From NCBI RefSeq assembly GCF_016894445.1, contig NZ_CP056775.1, positions 4,218,001 to 4,282,000 of the forward strand: 64,000 nucleotides of DNA, read 5' to 3'. The translations under genes and the position numbers were made by a program. The notes below the pieces were generated by a model. It saw only the letters and a list, made by a program, of their open reading frames with translations. It was not told where the DNA came from and ran no database searches. This DNA comes from Dyadobacter sandarakinus (GTDB lineage Bacteria > Bacteroidota > Bacteroidia > Cytophagales > Spirosomataceae). Positions 43,733 through 55,079 of this stretch are shown in pieces. Every line of letters begins with the position of its first letter. Within the stretch, counting starts at the first letter, position 1.

Positions 43733-44299
43733 ATGGCAACTACTGCAGATTTGCGTAACGGATTGGTGATCGATTTTAACCACGATCTTTTTCAGGTGAT
43801 CGAGTTTCAACACGTGAAGCCTGGAAAAGGAAACGCATTTGTCCGTACCAAAATAAAAAGTCTGACCACCGGCAAAGTGCTGGATAATACGTTTTCGTCC
43901 GGCGCAACCATTATTCCTGTGCGGGTGGAGAGACATAAATTCCAGTTTCTTTACAAAGATGAAGTAGGTTATAACTTCATGAATTCCGAAACTTTTGATC
44001 AGGTACTGATTGACGAGAAACTGGTAACAAATGCGGATCTGATGAAAGAAGGACAGGAAGTTGAAATCCTGATCAACACAGAAAACGAAGCTCCGCTCAC
44101 CTGCGAGCTTCCGCCATTTGTTGAGCTTACCGTAACTTACTCCGAGCCCGGATTAAAAGGAGACACTGCCAACTCGCCCAAAAAAGCCATTGAAGTGGAA
44201 ACAGGCGCTCGGATCATGGTGCCTTTATTTATCCAGGAGGGAGAGAAAATCAAGGTAGATACGCGGACTTACGACTACGTTGAAAGAGTAAAATCCTGA
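43733..44299 (+). CDS. efp: Translation elongation factor P
   Basis: Relieves ribosome stalling at polyproline stretches. 188 aa, three beta-barrel domains. The tip loop reads HVKPGKGNAFVR; Lys32 is equivalent to the lysine that many bacteria modify. No modifying enzyme (epmA, epmB) is visible in the window. C-terminal blocks GARIMVPLFIQEGEKIKVDTR and YDYVERVKS are typical. It is between fabH and accB. ATG at 43733. Confidence 0.97.
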   Translation: MATTADLRNGLVIDFNHDLFQVIEFQHVKPGKGNAFVRTKIKSLTTGKVLDNTFSSGATIIPVRVERHKFQFLYKDEVGYNFMNSETFDQVLIDEKLVTNADLMKEGQEVEILINTENEAPLTCELPPFVELTVTYSEPGLKGDTANSPKKAIEVETGARIMVPLFIQEGEKIKVDTRTYDYVERVKS

Positions 44300-44386
44300 C
44301 TTTAAATACATTTAGGCATTATTTACTCTTAAAAGATAACCCATAACGTTCCGGCGGTTTAAGCTGCACCGTTTAAATTTGACTAC

Positions 44387-44872
44387 ATGGAAACCAGAGA
44401 AATTCAAAAATTGATCGACTTCATCGCCCAGTCGGGCCTTGATGAAGTGAATATTGAAACAACTGATCTCAAAATCAAAGTAAAGCGTTACGGCACTGCT
44501 CCGGCAGCTCCGCTTGGCGCTCCTCAGGCGATTGTTTCAACACCGTCTTACTCCGCACCTGCACCAGCTGCGCCTCTGGGCCAGTCTGCACCTACGGAGG
44601 CGGCACCTGCTTCGCCTGCATCAGCATCCAACCTGCTGACCATCAAATCGCCTATGATCGGCACATTCTACCGGGCATCAAACCCTGAAACTCCTGCATT
44701 CGTGAGTGTAGGTGATGAAGTGAAGCCGGGCAAAGTTGTATGCGTGATTGAAGCGATGAAGCTTTTCAACGAAATTGAAAGTGAAATTTCAGGAAAAATT
44801 GTAAAAGTACTGGTTGAAAACGCGACCCCTGTTGAGTTTGACCAACCGCTGTTCCTGGTTGAGCCTGTATAA
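44387..44872 (+). CDS. accB: Biotin carboxyl carrier protein of acetyl-CoA carboxylase
   Basis: 161 aa. The N-terminal helix region (IQKLIDFIAQSGLDEVNIE) is followed by an Ala/Pro-rich linker (about residues 42-85), then a biotinyl domain with the biotinylated Lys125 in VIEAMKLFNEIE. Thumb sequence PMIGTFYRASNPETP is present. It feeds accC, which starts 36 nt downstream. A TAAATTTG sequence at 44374-44381 resembles a promoter -7 element but is very close to the ATG. Confidence 0.96.
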   Translation: METREIQKLIDFIAQSGLDEVNIETTDLKIKVKRYGTAPAAPLGAPQAIVSTPSYSAPAPAAPLGQSAPTEAAPASPASASNLLTIKSPMIGTFYRASNPETPAFVSVGDEVKPGKVVCVIEAMKLFNEIESEISGKIVKVLVENATPVEFDQPLFLVEPV

Positions 44873-44908
44873 GGCATAGGTTGGTCTGTAAAACTTAATT
44901 GAACGTCA

Positions 44909-46252
44909 ATGTTTAAAAAAATACTCATTGCCAACAGAGGTGAGATCGCCCTGCGCGTGATCCGGACATGCCGGGAAATGGGGATTAAAACCGTAGCAGT
45001 GTATTCCACGGCTGATCGCGACAGCCTTCATGTCCGCTTTGCAGATGAAGCTGTATGCATTGGCCCTCCCCCGAGCCGCCAGTCTTACCTAAGCATACAA
45101 AATATTATCTCAGCCGCCGAAGTTACCGGCGCTGATGCCATTCACCCGGGCTACGGATTTTTATCCGAAAACGCGGAATTTTCGCAGATCTGTGCGGATT
45201 ATGGCATCAAATTCATTGGTGCTACCGCTGCTCAGATCAACTCGATGGGCGACAAGGCTACTGCCAAAGCAACCATGATCCAGGCCGGTGTTCCGGTAGT
45301 ACCTGGTTCTGAGGGCCTGCTGGAATCTATCGAGCAGGGCAAAAAGCTGGCAGAAGGCATTGGCTACCCCGTCATCGTCAAAGCAACTGCCGGTGGTGGC
45401 GGACGTGGGATGCGGATCATCAACAAGCCCGACGAATTTGAAAAAGCCTGGAATGATGCGCGTACCGAATCGGCCGCAGCTTTCGGGAATGATGGTCTTT
45501 ATCTTGAAAAGTTTGTAGAAGAGCCCCGCCATATTGAAATTCAGATCATTGGTGACCAGTATGGAAAGGTTTGCCATCTTTCTGAACGTGATTGCTCCAT
45601 CCAGCGCCGTCACCAGAAGCTGGTTGAGGAAACCCCCTCGCCCATTATTACCCCGGAATTGCGGGAACAAATGGGCGCCGCTGCGATCAAAGGTGCACAG
45701 GCGATCGGCTACGAAGGTGCAGGTACCATTGAATTTTTGGTAGATAAGAACGGCGACTTCTACTTCATGGAAATGAATACCCGTATTCAGGTAGAACATC
45801 CTATTACGGAAGAAGTTACTGATTTTGACCTGATCAAGGAACAAATTAAAGTAGCTGCGGGAGAACCCATATCAGGCGTGAACTACACCCCTAAGCTATA
45901 TGCAATGGAATGCCGCATCAATGCCGAAGATCCGGGTGCGAGCTTCCGTCCTGCTCCTGGAAAGATTACCAACCTTCATTTTCCGGGTGGTCACGGTATC
46001 CGCATTGACAGTCATGTTTACAGTGGCTATACCATTCCGCCCAATTACGACTCCATGATCGCCAAGCTGATCGTCAGCGGACAGTCACGGGAGGAAGTAA
46101 TTACCAGGATGAAGCGTGCATTGCAGGAATTTGTAATTGAGGGAATTAAAACGACCATTCCCTTCCACATCAAGCTGATGGACGATCCTGGATTCAAATC
46201 GGGCAACTTCACAACCAAGTACCTCGAAACTTTTGATTTCAGTACCCTATAA
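44909..46252 (+). CDS. accC: Biotin carboxylase subunit of acetyl-CoA carboxylase
   Basis: Carboxylates biotin on AccB using ATP and bicarbonate. 447 aa, normal length. Conserved blocks: [34 protein letters not shown], the glycine-rich ATP loop [38 protein letters not shown] and [14 protein letters not shown]. Last gene of the run; the stop codon overlaps the start of a strong terminator. Confidence 0.97.
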   Translation: MFKKILIANRGEIALRVIRTCREMGIKTVAVYSTADRDSLHVRFADEAVCIGPPPSRQSYLSIQNIISAAEVTGADAIHPGYGFLSENAEFSQICADYGIKFIGATAAQINSMGDKATAKATMIQAGVPVVPGSEGLLESIEQGKKLAEGIGYPVIVKATAGGGGRGMRIINKPDEFEKAWNDARTESAAAFGNDGLYLEKFVEEPRHIEIQIIGDQYGKVCHLSERDCSIQRRHQKLVEETPSPIITPELREQMGAAAIKGAQAIGYEGAGTIEFLVDKNGDFYFMEMNTRIQVEHPITEEVTDFDLIKEQIKVAAGEPISGVNYTPKLYAMECRINAEDPGASFRPAPGKITNLHFPGGHGIRIDSHVYSGYTIPPNYDSMIAKLIVSGQSREEVITRMKRALQEFVIEGIKTTIPFHIKLMDDPGFKSGNFTTKYLETFDFSTL

Positions 46253-46290
46253 AAACAAGAAAGTCGGCGCTGGCCGACTTTCTTGTTTTT
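46251..46290. terminator. Strong bidirectional terminator after accC
   Basis: An 18-bp perfect stem (46251-46268 with 46273-46290), loop GCTG, A run on one side and T run on the other. Shared by accC and the convergent DUF5618 gene. Confidence 0.9.
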
Positions 46291-46296
46291 AAACCT

Positions 46297-46668
46297 TTAC
46301 CTGATCATTGCAAACATCTTTTGGGTCACGTCCAGCCCCTCCCGAATCGTTCGTACAGACGGAGTTCCATGGTAATATCCTGCCAGGTGCAGCGTATCGT
46401 AAGCTTCATTGAGGTACGACAGCATGGTTTTGTTATGCTTGCGCAAACGATCCCTGTATTCTTCAATACTTTTGGGTTTCACAAACCTGGCACCTTCCTT
46501 CCGTTTGAGGTATTCGTCTGCAATCATCAAAGCAGCATTGTACGCCGTGCCCGAAGCCATTTGTACATATTTGATGTCGCGGTATTCATTTCCGGCCTTA
46601 TCAGCCTTGGTACTCAGTATTTCGCGGGCATTGGATAAATAGCGGTCAATTTCGGGATGATCATTCAT
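46297..46668 (-). CDS. DUF5618 family protein
   Basis: 123 aa from ATG 46668 (MNDHPEIDRYLSNAREIL); the longer frame begins at a TTG. An all-helical protein with STKADKAGNEYRDIKYVQMA, AYNAALMIADEYL and AYDTLHLAGYYHG, the pattern of DUF5618. Such proteins resemble small HEPN-like helical bundles, but no RxxxxH catalytic motif is seen. Cytoplasmic; function unknown. The terminator at 46251 lies at its 3' end. Confidence 0.75.
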   Translation of the reverse strand: MNDHPEIDRYLSNAREILSTKADKAGNEYRDIKYVQMASGTAYNAALMIADEYLKRKEGARFVKPKSIEEYRDRLRKHNKTMLSYLNEAYDTLHLAGYYHGTPSVRTIREGLDVTQKMFAMIR

Positions 46669-46712
46669 GTGTATAGTTTTTAGTAAAATCAATACTTCTC
46701 CGAAATCCGCGC

Positions 46713-48158
46713 CTAATCCTGTAACTGGACTTCCGGGGTAATGTTACTTTCCTCAGCGGGCAAGCCAAAAAGCGATTTTTCACGAATGATGTGCGCCACA
46801 TTCTCGGGTACCAGCTTATCCCAGCCGGGCTCGCCGCGCTTGATTTTTTCTAGCACGCTGTCGGTAGTAATATGCATGTGCTCCTTATTGTAGTTTACAA
46901 TATCCGCAATTTTATTGTTGATGATCAGATATTGGAACAATGGTCTGAGATGATCAGGGATGCGGAAATTTTCGCAACTATACACAGAGCCATCCGGCTG
47001 CAATGTGGGATAAATAAACAGCTTGACCTTGCGGCTGAAAAGCGTCGCAAATGATTCCAAAATGCCTCCCGGCAGGAACTCATAATGCTTTTCGTCAAAA
47101 ATATCCTGCAAACTCGGACTGCCCAGCAGTAATCCTGCTTTCAGCTTCGAAAGACGCGACAGGTAAGCCACCAGCCGGTAATATTCGTGGTGATTCGAGA
47201 TCATTACCATGTGCCCGAGCGAACACAGGATATCCACACGATCGAGAAAATCCTTCTCATCAATATCCTTGTCCCCCGATTTCAGATTATGTAGCGTAAG
47301 CTCGGAAATAAGTACAACCTTCGATTCGTCCACATCAGGCTCGGCCAGAAATTGCTTCTGCCCATTGCTGATCAGATCGATATGCACATTCGTGATCGGA
47401 CGAAGCCGCCCGCGCATCATCAGGATGTGTTTTTTATAAAGTGCTTCGGATGGCTGCAGTACGCCTCCGTCCGCCCCGAAAAGAGCCGCATCGGTAAATC
47501 CGTTTCGCACCAGGCGCAGGCTCATCAGCCGGTTATCAACACCCTCGAAATCGGGACCACTGAACCGGACCATATCAATCTCGATCCGGTCCGTTGTGAG
47601 GTCGTCCATTAAGGAGAGCAGCAACGTTTCGGGCGAGCTGTAATAGAAAAAACAACCGTAAATGAGGTTTACCCCAATAATACCCAATGCCTGCTGCTGA
47701 AGGACATTTTCATCATCGCGCATACGCACGTGAATCACCACAAAGTTGGTCGGCCCCATGGGCGACAGCTGGAATTTAAGCCCAATCCATCCATGTGACT
47801 CATTGGTTTTCTGGAAGTTGAGCGCTACTACAGTATTGGCAAATGCAAAGAAGTGACTGTCCTCACCACGCTTTTCTGAGAGCCTCTTTTCCACCAGGTT
47901 GTACTCGCGGTTCAGCATCTTCATCAGGCGCGACTCCACCACATACCGGCCGCCCTCTTCTGTCCCATATATTGCATCACTGAAAGTCATATCGTAGGCA
48001 GACATCGTCTTGGCTACCGTGCCCGAAGCACCCCCTGCCTTGAAGAAAAAAGCCGCTGTTTCCTGCCCCGCTCCTATCTCCGCAAAAGACCCGTAAATCC
48101 TGCGGTCCAGGTTGATTCTCAATGCTTTTTGTTTCGTACCCAGATTCTTTTCGTACAT
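46713..48158 (-). CDS. Conserved Bacteroidota protein of unknown function (481 aa)
   Basis: 481 aa, no signal peptide, no membrane segment. It begins MYEKNLGTKQKALRINLDRR and contains YGSFAEIGAGQETAAFFF and AGGASGTVAKTMSAYD. The sequence looks like a family widespread in Bacteroidota whose database names are inconsistent; I see no nucleotidyltransferase HxGH motif and no barrel pattern. The glycine-rich N-terminal block and central ALGIIGVNLIYGCFFYY are likely core elements. Alone on its strand between DUF5618 and the cyclotransferase-like gene. ATG at 48158. Confidence 0.8.
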   Translation of the reverse strand: MYEKNLGTKQKALRINLDRRIYGSFAEIGAGQETAAFFFKAGGASGTVAKTMSAYDMTFSDAIYGTEEGGRYVVESRLMKMLNREYNLVEKRLSEKRGEDSHFFAFANTVVALNFQKTNESHGWIGLKFQLSPMGPTNFVVIHVRMRDDENVLQQQALGIIGVNLIYGCFFYYSSPETLLLSLMDDLTTDRIEIDMVRFSGPDFEGVDNRLMSLRLVRNGFTDAALFGADGGVLQPSEALYKKHILMMRGRLRPITNVHIDLISNGQKQFLAEPDVDESKVVLISELTLHNLKSGDKDIDEKDFLDRVDILCSLGHMVMISNHHEYYRLVAYLSRLSKLKAGLLLGSPSLQDIFDEKHYEFLPGGILESFATLFSRKVKLFIYPTLQPDGSVYSCENFRIPDHLRPLFQYLIINNKIADIVNYNKEHMHITTDSVLEKIKRGEPGWDKLVPENVAHIIREKSLFGLPAEESNITPEVQLQD

Positions 48159-48270
48159 AACTGTAACTTAGTAAGTTGAAAAGCCTATTTGTAAATATAA
48201 GAATAATACCACCTTTTACTATAACAGTAGGCAGCGGTTTATATTTCAGGATCGAATAATTCTAAAACAA

Positions 48271-48708
48271 ATGCCAGGCCCGAACAGTGTCGCGGACACA
48301 CCCGATCTGCCCCAATACTTGTTTGTTTACGGCACCTTGATGCGCGGCTTTGCTAATCTTTTTGCCCGCAAACTTGAAGAAGAAGGTACTTACCTCAGTG
48401 CCGGATCCATGCCCGGCAGCCTTTATCTTGTTGATTGGTACCCGGGTGCGATCCGGGATGAGAGCAGCATTTCGAAGGTATACGGAGAAGTGTTCAGATT
48501 GCATGCGCCTGATACGCTGCTTACTGAGCTCGACGAATATGAAGATGTTTCCGAAGATGAAAAAAGCAGTTTGTACCTGCGCAAAAAAGTGGACATTACC
48601 TGCGACACAGGCGATCAGCTGCTTTGCTGGACATACCTGTACAACCAGCCCGTACACACCCTGTCGTTATTGAAAAGCGGCAACTTCCGCGACTGGGTCA
48701 AGCCCTGA
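48271..48708 (+). CDS. Gamma-glutamylcyclotransferase-like (AIG2/GGCT) protein
   Basis: 145 aa. The family signature YLFVYGTLMRG is at about residue 17, followed by GSMPGSLYLVDWYPGAI and YGEVFRLHAPDTLLTELDEYEDV, which contains the acidic catalytic-type residue of the fold. Cyclotransferases turn gamma-glutamyl amines into 5-oxoproline, but many bacterial relatives have no proven activity. It ends 11 nt inside the 3' end of coaX on the other strand. ATG at 48271. Confidence 0.85.
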   Translation: MPGPNSVADTPDLPQYLFVYGTLMRGFANLFARKLEEEGTYLSAGSMPGSLYLVDWYPGAIRDESSISKVYGEVFRLHAPDTLLTELDEYEDVSEDEKSSLYLRKKVDITCDTGDQLLCWTYLYNQPVHTLSLLKSGNFRDWVKP

Positions 48709-49465
48709 CACGCTCTCCGATGATCCGCAAACCGTCCAGCGTCAGTAGCCGGTCGATCTCGACAAATTCACCTTCCAGCGTATCGATAATGGAAGACAGG
48801 CCGCCGGTGGCTACCGCAATGCATTCACCGCCCAGTTCCGCACGGATGCGTTGCAGCAATGATTTCACAAGACCTTCATAACCCAGCAAAATACCGGCCT
48901 GGATCGCTTCTGTGGTATTTTTCCCGATAGCCGTAGCAGGAAGCTGCAAGGGTACTTCGGGAAGCTGGGCAGTGTTGGCAAACAATGCTTTTACAGCCGT
49001 CACCAGTCCCGGCAAAATAGCCACACCCAATATCTGGCGGTCTTTTGACACTGTAGTAAATGTGAGCGCCGTCCCGAAATCCACTACCACACAGTGCTGG
49101 TTGTACCTTGACATCACTGCTACTGCATTAGCGATCAGGTCTGCACCAATTTCGTGGGGATGGTCGATGGCAATATTCAATTCGGGAAAAATATCAGGAC
49201 CTACCACAACTACCTCGTCCCCGAACATGGCGCGAAGCGTTTTGAGGATTACGGGTGTGAGGGCTGGCACCACGCTGCTGAGTACAACGGTTTCCACATC
49301 GCCATACCACAGCCCTGCTTCCAGGAAGTGCAGGCGCAGGCGCGATTCATAATGAGATTCATTTTCCTCTACCAATGAGCGGGTACGCCAGATGTATTCC
49401 CAATCGCCCGACTGGTACAATCCGAAAACAGTATCCGTATTGCCAACATCAACAGCCAACAGCAT
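48698..49465 (-). CDS. coaX: Type III pantothenate kinase
   Basis: First step of coenzyme A synthesis, ATP-dependent phosphorylation of pantothenate. 255 aa. Acetate/sugar-kinase fold: phosphate-1 motif LLAVDVGNTDTVFGLY, phosphate-2 region CVVVDFGTALTFT, HPHEIGADLIANAVA, and IAVATGGLSSII near the end. It relates functionally to the CoA-using fatty-acid genes upstream but is not in their operon. ATG at 49465. Confidence 0.95.
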   Translation of the reverse strand: MLLAVDVGNTDTVFGLYQSGDWEYIWRTRSLVEENESHYESRLRLHFLEAGLWYGDVETVVLSSVVPALTPVILKTLRAMFGDEVVVVGPDIFPELNIAIDHPHEIGADLIANAVAVMSRYNQHCVVVDFGTALTFTTVSKDRQILGVAILPGLVTAVKALFANTAQLPEVPLQLPATAIGKNTTEAIQAGILLGYEGLVKSLLQRIRAELGGECIAVATGGLSSIIDTLEGEFVEIDRLLTLDGLRIIGERVRA

Positions 49466-49610
49466 AGCTCAGCAATTTCGTGAGGCGGCAAATTAAGGGC
49501 ATTCTCCTGATAAAACTTCAGCAGGCGTTTATTTGCGAGCGGTTTATTTTTGAATATATCTAATTTTAACCCGGAAATGACCGGCAGCCCTCCCGGCAGG
49601 ATGGTCGTAA

Positions 49611-53006
<3,396 letters not shown>

Positions 53007-53011
53007 AAATA

Positions 53012-53034
53012 GCCTGCCGGCATTGCCGGCAGGC
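53012..53034. terminator. Hairpin terminator between convergent genes
   Basis: GCCTGCCGGCA (53012-53022) with TGCCGGCAGGC (53024-53034): 11-bp near-perfect palindrome, very GC-rich, preceded by an A run. It separates the GH2 and YceI genes. Confidence 0.7.
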
Positions 53035-53040
53035 GGGCCC

Positions 53041-53610
53041 TTACTTTTTGTAAGGAGTCAAAACATATTGCGCTTTCACACTGATGACTTGGGCTATCTT
53101 TACAAATACTACCTGGGGCACTTCAATCTTGTGATCGGTCAGGGCCACGTCGAAATCGGAGCTGATGGAGATTTTGCCCCCTTCTACCTTCACTTTCCCT
53201 GCTATGCTGCGCTCTTTGGTCACTCCATGCACGGTAAACTTGCCGGTGGCAGTGACGTCGTACGTTCCGTCTTTGGTATAGTCGGGCGCCTTGTCCACCT
53301 TTCCGCTGAACGTGGCGACCGGATACTTTTCCGACTCAATGTAGTTTTCATTGAAATGTTCCTGCATAAGCTTGTTGGGAAAAACAAAGTCACGCATGTT
53401 CATCCGGATGGCTAGCTCATTGCTGCTGGTATTGAGGATCGCCTGTGATTTTTTGTTTTCCGCATTGATATTTTCAAGTGGTGTCTCGGACGAAAAGCGT
53501 GTAACCCCCGCATTCGTTGCAAACATTCCTCCCTGTGCCTTAACCTGTCCGCAGGACAAAGCAATCGTGACCATGGTGCCGGACACCATGCCTAAAATCC
53601 GCAGTTTCAT
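53041..53610 (-). CDS. YceI family protein
   Basis: 189 aa from ATG 53610 (MKLRILGMVSGT), with a signal peptide ending KAQG. YceI proteins form a lipocalin-like barrel that binds isoprenoid or quinone-like lipids. Visible blocks: VTRFSSETPLENINAENKKS, MNMRDFVFPNKLMQEHFNE, YPVATFSGKV, FTVHGVTKERSIAGKV and ISSDFDVALTDHKIEVP. It starts 2 nt after the DUF5777 stop codon, so the two are one operon together with the Rieske gene. Confidence 0.93.
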   Translation of the reverse strand: MKLRILGMVSGTMVTIALSCGQVKAQGGMFATNAGVTRFSSETPLENINAENKKSQAILNTSSNELAIRMNMRDFVFPNKLMQEHFNENYIESEKYPVATFSGKVDKAPDYTKDGTYDVTATGKFTVHGVTKERSIAGKVKVEGGKISISSDFDVALTDHKIEVPQVVFVKIAQVISVKAQYVLTPYKK

Positions 53611-53612
53611 GA

Positions 53613-54506
53613 TCAATACGTTTTACCTGACCCTTTACTTTTTTTATCAAAACTGAAAGTCCGGGAAATATTAAAGCCATAATGAATATCTCCCTTGCCC
53701 CAGGTACCGGTAGTTTCTCCTATAAATTGCTGCTCGATCATACCCAGGGAGTTGGTGAAATGCAGCTGGAAAACGTGCCCGCCTGTTTCAATATCCACCC
53801 CGAACGACATAGAATCATGATAGGGCGCTGTAATCGTGTTTTTTTCCCGGGCCGTCCAGAAGTACTCTCCATTGAGCGACACCCTTTTCGACAATTTGTA
53901 CCGCCCTCCAAAGCCCAATGCAAGCAGTACTTTTTCATCTCCCGTTACTACCGGATGGTTGCGGTGCAGGTAAGTAGGTGATAACTGCAGTGAAAGCCGC
54001 TCTCCGAATTTTCGCGCAATGAGTACCTGCGCCGAGTACGTGATCTTGTCCTGAAATACGAGTTCCTTGTTCAGTGTAGCTGCTGTGAGCCCACCAAAAA
54101 GGGTAACGGATACGGGTATACTTCCTGCGCCGGTACTTTGCTGAAGCAGCTTGAATTTGGCAAAAGAATCATAAACTTTCTGGGAGGTGCTGCGTCCGAG
54201 CCCAATCATAAAACGATCCGTAAGCCCGTACTCAAATCCGAGGCGCATCGTAGCCTGATCGAGACCAAAGAACTGGTAAGCCCCTGAATTCAGCCGTCCG
54301 AACCGGTGTGAGATCCGGAAGTCCATGTGATTTTTTTTCATTGTTTCAACAGAATGCCCATTGACGATCCGGGTGGATTTAAATGTGGCTGTTACCGGCA
54401 TCCTGGTTGCACTATCCTGCTTTGAAAGTTCTCCCAGCAGATCATCCTGTGCAAAGGATGCAGTTGCCGAGCATATAAAAATGAAGATCAGACGGAGTGA
54501 TTTCAT
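53613..54506 (-). CDS. DUF5777 family outer-membrane beta-barrel protein
   Basis: 297 aa with a signal peptide (SATASFAQDDLL). Contains KSTRIVNGHSVETMKKN, DFRISHRFGRLNSGAYQFFGLD and RLGFEYGLTDRFMIGLGR, the DUF5777 pattern, followed by barrel strands. It lies between the Rieske and YceI genes (13 nt and 2 nt gaps). Families like this often accompany periplasmic electron-transfer or cytochrome genes in Bacteroidota; the role is not established. Confidence 0.88.
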   Translation of the reverse strand: MKSLRLIFIFICSATASFAQDDLLGELSKQDSATRMPVTATFKSTRIVNGHSVETMKKNHMDFRISHRFGRLNSGAYQFFGLDQATMRLGFEYGLTDRFMIGLGRSTSQKVYDSFAKFKLLQQSTGAGSIPVSVTLFGGLTAATLNKELVFQDKITYSAQVLIARKFGERLSLQLSPTYLHRNHPVVTGDEKVLLALGFGGRYKLSKRVSLNGEYFWTAREKNTITAPYHDSMSFGVDIETGGHVFQLHFTNSLGMIEQQFIGETTGTWGKGDIHYGFNISRTFSFDKKSKGSGKTY

Positions 54507-54519
54507 GCGTGTTCAATGG

Positions 54520-55026
54520 TTAAGCTTTAACGGTCAGTGTATTGCCGTCGGTCGACAAAGTGGTCTTATAGGCTGTGAGCGGCGCGGCTGCCGGACCCTG
54601 CTCCACAGCACCGGTCGGTGAAAACTCCGAATTATGGGAGTCGCAGAATACATCATTCTGCGCCGTACGGTAACGTACCGTCGAGCCCTGGTGCGTGCAG
54701 GTCTTGGACAAGGCAATGTAGGAGCTGTCCGCCGTGAATGCTACCAGCACGTCGCCGATCACACTGTACTGGCCGGCCGTTTTAAGCTTGCTGTAAGAAG
54801 CGTGAGTGAGATCAATGCTGAAGTTAACAGCATTGCCCGAGGCAGTTCCGCTGATTCCATTGGTAAAGCCGCTGCCGGTGCCGGGAACCGGCTCAGGATC
54901 TTCCTGATCGGTACCGCAGGAGGTGAGTGTACCCATGCAGTAAAAGGCCATCAGGGCTGAGGTACTGAGCCCGAAGCTGCGCAGGAACTCGCCCCTTTTC
55001 ATGCTTTCTTCCTTGGTGATTTTCAT
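54520..55026 (-). CDS. Rieske [2Fe-2S] lipoprotein
   Basis: 168 aa. A Tat-like or lipoprotein leader (MKRGEFLRSFGLSTSALM ... GTLTSC) places it outside the inner membrane. The cluster ligands are in CTHQGS and CDSHNSEFSPTG, the C-x-H...C-x-x-H pattern of Rieske proteins. The spacing and the sequence SKTCTHQGSTV resemble stand-alone Rieske proteins rather than the bc1 subunit. First gene of the Rieske-DUF5777-YceI operon. ATG 55026; ATG 55002 (MKRGEF) is an alternative. Electron partner unknown. Confidence 0.9.
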   Translation of the reverse strand: MKITKEESMKRGEFLRSFGLSTSALMAFYCMGTLTSCGTDQEDPEPVPGTGSGFTNGISGTASGNAVNFSIDLTHASYSKLKTAGQYSVIGDVLVAFTADSSYIALSKTCTHQGSTVRYRTAQNDVFCDSHNSEFSPTGAVEQGPAAAPLTAYKTTLSTDGNTLTVKA

Positions 55027-55079
55027 AGTGATATAATTGAGTTAATAGTAATGAGTAGTTGAGCAGGAAGAAGCGGATC

